Shown piece by piece: positions 59,815 through 64,000 of a stretch of DNA of 64,000 nt. The notes beneath the pieces are model-generated. The model saw only the letters and a list, made by a program, of their open reading frames with translations, ran no database searches and was not told where the DNA came from. The position numbers and the translations under genes are program-made. Source of the DNA: Isosphaeraceae bacterium EP7 (GTDB taxonomy: Bacteria > Planctomycetota > Planctomycetia > Isosphaerales > Isosphaeraceae). The stretch covers positions 977,174 through 1,041,173 of the forward strand of contig CP151667.1 of the NCBI GenBank assembly GCA_038400315.1, read 5' to 3'. Position 1 is the stretch's first letter. The number at the start of each line of letters is the position of its first letter.

Positions 59815-62574
59815 TCACTCGTCTTCTCCGCGGGTCTTCGCCACGGGGGCCAGCAGGTTCTCGACCGGGGCGTAGTCGTCGGTCAGGACGATGCCCAGCG
59901 AGCGGACCTCCAGCTCCTTCATCTCGGTCGGGCCGTAGGGGCGCGGCTCGAAGAGCTTGTCGTCGTGGAAGAACCGGGGGTCGGCGTCGCGGCCACCCAG
60001 CTCGGCCAGGTCGAGCGGCTTCTTGGAGACGACGACCACATAGGTCTCGCGCAGTCCGCGGCCGGGGACGTCGTCTGTCCCGTAAATATAGACGTTGGGG
60101 AAGGTCTTCTTGGCCGTTTCGACCCAGGCGGCCAGGAATCCGCCGATCGAGCGGGCCCGCTTCAGGTTCTTGGCCTTCAGGACCTCGACCTCGGCCGGAT
60201 CGGCCTCGGCCGAGTCGCGGGCCAGCTCTGTCTCGTCCTCGGTGGCCGTCTTGCCCTTGGCCTTGGCGGAGGCCTCGACGGCGACGACGGCCCGCCTGCG
60301 GGCGTTGGAGCGCCCCTCGGCCTCGGCCCGGCTGATCGCCTCGGCGTCGCTCTCGTACATGTCGATGATGTTGATCATGTACACGCCGTCCGGCCCCAGC
60401 ATCGTCTCCAGCTTCCGGTTGAACTCCAGGGTTGTCAGGTGCCATGGGACGGAGAAGTCGTTAAAGGCGTCGCCGAAGATGATGTCGTACTGCTTCTTCG
60501 TCTGGTTCCGCTCGACGAACGTGCGGGCGTCGCCCCAGATCGTCTTGATGGGCGTGTTGGCCGGAAGCCCCAGGGCCGCGTGGTTCGCCCGGGTCACGGC
60601 CGGGTCGATCTCGGCGACGTCGGCCTCGGTGCCGTGGTAGGTGTGCTGTAGGTAGCGCGGGAAGGTGTAGGCGCCACCCCCAAGGAACATCGTCTTGAGC
60701 GGCATCACCTCGCCGGCCGGCTTTCCCGCAGCCTTCGCCTTCGACTTGCTGACCCGGTCCGATACCAGGGCGTAGATGTGCTCATACTGGTAGTCGACGC
60801 GTTCCGGGTGATCCAGGACGAAGTAGCCGTGGATCAGGTTGTCCAGCACGAGCGTCCGCTTCTGTCCCTCGGCGTCGGGCTCGTTGGTCACCTTGATGTA
60901 ATAATAGTTGCTCTCGTCAACATACGCGTTGGCGTCCTCGACGGTGTCGAGCTTGCCCGCCTCCTCGCGGATGCCCCAGGCCACCCCTTGCGCCTGGAAC
61001 CACGGGTGCGGCATGAACGCGATGACGCAGAGTCCCAGCGGGATTCCCGCCCAGGCCGCGTGCAGCACGCTGCCCAGGAAGGTGGCCGAGAAGGCGAGCA
61101 GCGCCGCCAGGACAAGGATCACTCCCTTGGTCCCCAGGACGTCGATCAGCACGAACCCGGTCAGGAATGTCCCCAGGATGCTGCCCACCATCCCCCAGGC
61201 GTAGACCTGCCCGATCGCCGCGCCCGTGCGCTTGCTGGCGCGGACCCGGTCGACGGCCAGCTTGGCCACCACCGGGCTGACCGTCCCCAGCGCGATCGCC
61301 GGCAGCAGGAAGACCAGCGAGGTCACGAACAGCACCCGTGTCGGCCAGGTGAACGACGTCATCGAGATCGCCCGGCTGAGCACCGGCTGCACGCTGCCGA
61401 AGAGCGGGTCGGGCGGCTGATTGCGGAACCAGTTCTCGATCGGGTTCCAGACCAGGCGCTTCGGCGGAGTCTCCAGCACGATGATCGACAGCACCATCAG
61501 CGAGGCGACGAAGAAGAGCCAGCTCGCCTGCTTCTCGCGGGTGATCCGGTTGGCGATCCGGCCCCCCAGGTAGTTGCCCAGGCTGAGCCCGCCCAGCAGC
61601 ACACCGATCACGCTCGTCCAGCCGTAGATGCTCGAGCCCAGGTGCCGGGTCACCATCCGCCCCGCGTCCATCTCCAGCGCCATGAACGCCATGCTGGCGA
61701 TGAACGAGAGCGCCGACAGGTCGCCCAGCCGCGGCATCGGGGCGTCGGCCACCATCCCCTGATTGAAATGGTCCTCCGCCAGCTGGGTCGCGGCATATCC
61801 GCGGCGTGCGGCCATTAGCTGGACCAGGCCCACGATCCCGAGCAGCAAGGCCAGCACGTGCCCGACCAGGGCCAGCGGATTCAGGAAGTCGATCGGGGCG
61901 GGAAGGGGGGGGAGGGACCTCGTCACCGGTTGCATCGAGCCCAGGGCCAGCACAGCGGCGGTGGCCAGGGCAAGCAATCGCGGCGCAGCACCCTTCAGCA
62001 GTCCGATGGCGAGAATCGACAGGCCCGCCGCCACAAGCATCACGATGGTCGTGGTCGTGGCCAGATAGATCAGGTAGAAGCCGGCGATGAACGTGCCGAC
62101 GATCGAGCCGACGGCCCCCAGGAAATAGACATTTCCCACGGCGCTGCCGGTCTTACGCGACTGCTCGACGGCCATCTTGGCGACGAGCGGGCCGATCATC
62201 CCCAGCACGGTCGTCGGGATCAGGAAGTCGGCCACGACCACGACGATCGTCCGGAACAGGGGAAGCGACTCGAAGTCGGGCACCCAGGCCACGGCCAGAT
62301 TGACCCACAGGCAGAGCACAGTCAGCGCGGCCGAGATCGCGTAGATCGGCCCCACGGCCGACGACGGCTCGACCCGGTCGGCCAGCCGACCGCCCAGCAC
62401 GTTGCCCAGGCAGATCCCGCCCAGCATCACGCCGATCACGCTCGTCCAGACCGTCAGCGAGGCGCCGACGTGGCGGGCGACCAGGCGGCTGGCCACAAGC
62501 TCCAGGATCATGATGCATAGGCTGCCGGAAAAGGCCAGCGCATATGGCAGTAGACGACCGGCAACGCCCTTCAT
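59815..62574 (-). CDS. Fused MFS-like/spermidine synthase-like protein with duplicated membrane half
   Basis: A 919-residue protein. The N-terminal roughly 500 residues are a polytopic membrane region in two similar halves: MILELVASRLVARHVGAS with TVWTSVIGVMLGGICLGN, and MALEMDAGRMVTRHLGSS with YGWTSVIGVLLGGLSLGN. The C-terminal part is a Rossmann-type spermidine synthase-like domain: MFLGGGAYTFPRYLQ, VAEIDPAVTRANHAALG, GDARTFVE and IIFGDAFNDFSVPWHLTT. The acceptor is not necessarily putrescine; many such fusions have unknown substrates. No speD or arginine decarboxylase gene is near. The thioredoxin gene follows. Confidence 0.85.
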   Translation of the reverse strand: MKGVAGRLLPYALAFSGSLCIMILELVASRLVARHVGASLTVWTSVIGVMLGGICLGNVLGGRLADRVEPSSAVGPIYAISAALTVLCLWVNLAVAWVPDFESLPLFRTIVVVVADFLIPTTVLGMIGPLVAKMAVEQSRKTGSAVGNVYFLGAVGSIVGTFIAGFYLIYLATTTTIVMLVAAGLSILAIGLLKGAAPRLLALATAAVLALGSMQPVTRSLPPLPAPIDFLNPLALVGHVLALLLGIVGLVQLMAARRGYAATQLAEDHFNQGMVADAPMPRLGDLSALSFIASMAFMALEMDAGRMVTRHLGSSIYGWTSVIGVLLGGLSLGNYLGGRIANRITREKQASWLFFVASLMVLSIIVLETPPKRLVWNPIENWFRNQPPDPLFGSVQPVLSRAISMTSFTWPTRVLFVTSLVFLLPAIALGTVSPVVAKLAVDRVRASKRTGAAIGQVYAWGMVGSILGTFLTGFVLIDVLGTKGVILVLAALLAFSATFLGSVLHAAWAGIPLGLCVIAFMPHPWFQAQGVAWGIREEAGKLDTVEDANAYVDESNYYYIKVTNEPDAEGQKRTLVLDNLIHGYFVLDHPERVDYQYEHIYALVSDRVSKSKAKAAGKPAGEVMPLKTMFLGGGAYTFPRYLQHTYHGTEADVAEIDPAVTRANHAALGLPANTPIKTIWGDARTFVERNQTKKQYDIIFGDAFNDFSVPWHLTTLEFNRKLETMLGPDGVYMINIIDMYESDAEAISRAEAEGRSNARRRAVVAVEASAKAKGKTATEDETELARDSAEADPAEVEVLKAKNLKRARSIGGFLAAWVETAKKTFPNVYIYGTDDVPGRGLRETYVVVVSKKPLDLAELGGRDADPRFFHDDKLFEPRPYGPTEMKELEVRSLGIVLTDDYAPVENLLAPVAKTRGEDE

Positions 62575-62876
62575 GCGAGCGACTCTCCAATGTCACGGCG
62601 GTTCATCCAGCCCCAAGCCCTTGGGCCCAACCACCCTAGCGGACCCGCCGTCGGGCGACAACCGGGGACCGGTCCCGGCGAAGGGGCATCGGGCCTCGGC
62701 CCCTGCGGGGCGGCGTTGTGCCGAGGCCACGCCGCGACAAAAGTCGTGGGGAAGGGCTTGCCTCGCTCGGATTCGGTCAAGTAAACTCGATTCAGGTGGC
62801 CATGCAGCCATGCGCGTCAACAGGGATTGGCGCATTCGCTCCTCGACACGACGTCCCAGGGTTGGGGTTTGAACGC
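62575..62876. other. Divergent intergenic region, GC-rich palindromes
   Basis: About 300 bp between two divergent genes. It includes the palindrome GGGACCGGTCCC (62665-62676) and a candidate promoter for the plus-strand gene (listed separately). I see no gene in it. Confidence 0.4.
62758..62787 (+). promoter_or_regulatory. Candidate promoter of the PEP-CTERM/HAF gene
   Basis: TTGCCT (62758-62763), 18-bp spacer, TAAACT (62782-62787), each four of six consensus matches. The predicted leader is about 83 nt. Confidence 0.35.
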
Positions 62877-64000
62877 ATGCTGTCGGAAGCCCGCCAGATC
62901 GTTCGGGTTGCGCTTGGGTTGGCGTTTGCCGCCGCCCTCGTCTCGACCATGCCCCACGCCGCATCGGGCGGCTATATCATTGCCGACATCGGGCCCGGTC
63001 CGGCGGGCGGAGCCCTCTCCGTCGGCGGGATCAATCGCTCGGGCGCCAGCGCCGGCCTGATCACGGTGAACACCGGCGGAACGACCGCATTCCGGGCCGA
63101 CGGTCGCGGCGGGGTGGAGAGCCTGGGCCTGCTCAACGGCGGGACGTACACCGAGGGCAGGGACGTCAACGCGGCGGGACGGGTCGTCGGCACCGGCAAC
63201 ACCCTCGTCAACGGCCGGATCGTCACTCGAGGCTATTACACGGACGGTCCAGGTGCCGCTCACATCCTCGATCCGCTCTCGGACTCGTGGGGCAGGCAGT
63301 CCGTGGGCAGCGTCGGCAATGCCATCAACGACGGCAACCAGATCGCCGGCACGGCTACCTTCCAGGGCGGCCAGAGCATGGCTTTCCGCGCCGACGGGCT
63401 CAGCCCACTGATCGGCCTGGGGACCCTCGGCGGCGTCAACTCGCAAGGGTTCGGGATCAACAACAGCGGCATGGTGGTCGGGGTCTCGGACACCTACTCG
63501 GGCACACGGCACGCGTTCGCCTCCTCCGGCAGCGGCTCGATGATCGACCTCGGCATCCTTGCCGGCGGGACTTTCAGCCAGGCCCGGGCGATCAACGACG
63601 CGGGCATCGTCGTCGGATCGGCCGACAGCATGGGCGTCACCTACGCCGTGCGGAGGTCACTGACTTCCGGGGGCTGGCAGAGCCTGGGGACGCTGCCCAG
63701 CGGCGGCTCGTCCTATGCCAACGCGATCAACGCGGGAGGTGACATCGTCGGCGCGGTCACCGTCGGCCCCAACCTCTCAGCGGCCTTCCTCTTCACCGAG
63801 GCCCACGGGATGCTCGACCTGAACACGCTGCTGGATCCCGACAGCGGCTGGTCGCTCACCTCCGCCTCGGGAATCAATGACCACGGCCAGATCGTCGGCA
63901 ACGGCTACTACCTCGGCCAGAGCCGCGGCTTCCTGCTGACCCCGAGCGAGTTCGCCGCGATCGTGCCCGAGCCGCCGGCCCTTGCCCTGCTGCTCACTGG
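62877..64000 (+). CDS. HAF-repeat protein with PEP-CTERM signal (partial)
   Basis: An exported protein of at least 374 residues running off the right edge. A signal peptide (VALGLAFAAALVSTMPHAASG) is followed by several HAF-type repeats with the pattern INxxGxxVG (INNSGMVVG, INDAGIVVG, INAGGDIVG, INDHGQIVG) and AF-containing strands (RHAFASS, MAFRADG), which form a beta-propeller-like structure. The end of the window reads VPEPPALALLLTG, the beginning of a PEP-CTERM sorting signal, so it is likely processed by an exosortase and surface-sorted. An in-frame ATG at 62802 is possible but gives a poorer signal peptide. Confidence 0.85.
   Translation, partial: MLSEARQIVRVALGLAFAAALVSTMPHAASGGYIIADIGPGPAGGALSVGGINRSGASAGLITVNTGGTTAFRADGRGGVESLGLLNGGTYTEGRDVNAAGRVVGTGNTLVNGRIVTRGYYTDGPGAAHILDPLSDSWGRQSVGSVGNAINDGNQIAGTATFQGGQSMAFRADGLSPLIGLGTLGGVNSQGFGINNSGMVVGVSDTYSGTRHAFASSGSGSMIDLGILAGGTFSQARAINDAGIVVGSADSMGVTYAVRRSLTSGGWQSLGTLPSGGSSYANAINAGGDIVGAVTVGPNLSAAFLFTEAHGMLDLNTLLDPDSGWSLTSASGINDHGQIVGNGYYLGQSRGFLLTPSEFAAIVPEPPALALLLT

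Noticed and set aside
62660..62680. GC-rich palindrome GGGACCGGTCCC as a terminator
   Set aside because: It lies between divergent genes, has no loop and no T-run; at most a protein-binding site.

Overview
The window is high-GC bacterial DNA, densely coded on both strands, and reads as a chromosome segment of a planctomycete, most likely from the Isosphaeraceae. The markers are a DUF1559 pseudopilin-like protein with its paired lipoprotein, a very large Ser/Thr kinase with TPR repeats next to an ECF sigma factor, a Uma2 nuclease, a second ECF/anti-sigma pair, a HAF-repeat/PEP-CTERM protein and a fused MFS-like/spermidine synthase. The taxon is inferred from gene content; there is no rRNA, and I found no tRNA, CRISPR array or insertion sequence.

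Positions 1-6.5 kb (minus strand) hold the classic infC-rpmI-rplT-pheS-pheT translation cluster, but an amino acid permease and a small unknown gene sit between pheS and pheT. infC most likely starts at an ATC codon. Positions 7-17.5 kb hold small membrane proteins, a NifU-like/HemW pair (HemW apparently starting at CTG inside the nifU stop), a DUF502 protein, a MoxR ATPase with a 622-residue partner of unknown function and an exported protein, then a lipoprotein/DUF1559 pair. Positions 17.8-23.1 kb (mostly minus) hold modC, modB (no modA), a 2Fe-2S ferredoxin, a second permease and an exported HEAT-repeat protein.

Positions 23.1-31.3 kb (minus) carry an ECF sigma factor, a 1317-residue kinase, a YhaM-type exoribonuclease and RNase R in one run. 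Next come Uma2 and thrS on the plus strand, thrS ending in a hairpin-plus-T terminator.

Positions 34.6-41.0 kb (minus) hold a compact flagellar-type operon: fliF, a FliG function spread over two overlapping genes, fliO, fliP, fliQ, fliR and flhB. Its FlhB lacks the NPTH autocleavage motif and the FliG proteins appear to lack the middle domain. No flhA, fliI, fliM, fliN, rod, hook or filament gene is present. This is the strongest candidate in the window for an unusual system.

Positions 41.2-51.2 kb (minus) hold an MFS transporter, a secretin-like exported protein, an anti-sigma/ECF sigma pair, a PpiC lipoprotein and mfd. Positions 51.2-64 kb hold a degenerate receiver-like protein, a small metal-binding protein, a heparinase II/III-like enzyme, a promoter-to-terminator unit that looks like an sRNA or attenuator, a GH15-like glycosidase, a TlpA-type thioredoxin, the MFS-like/spermidine synthase fusion with a duplicated membrane half, and a PEP-CTERM/HAF protein cut by the window edge.
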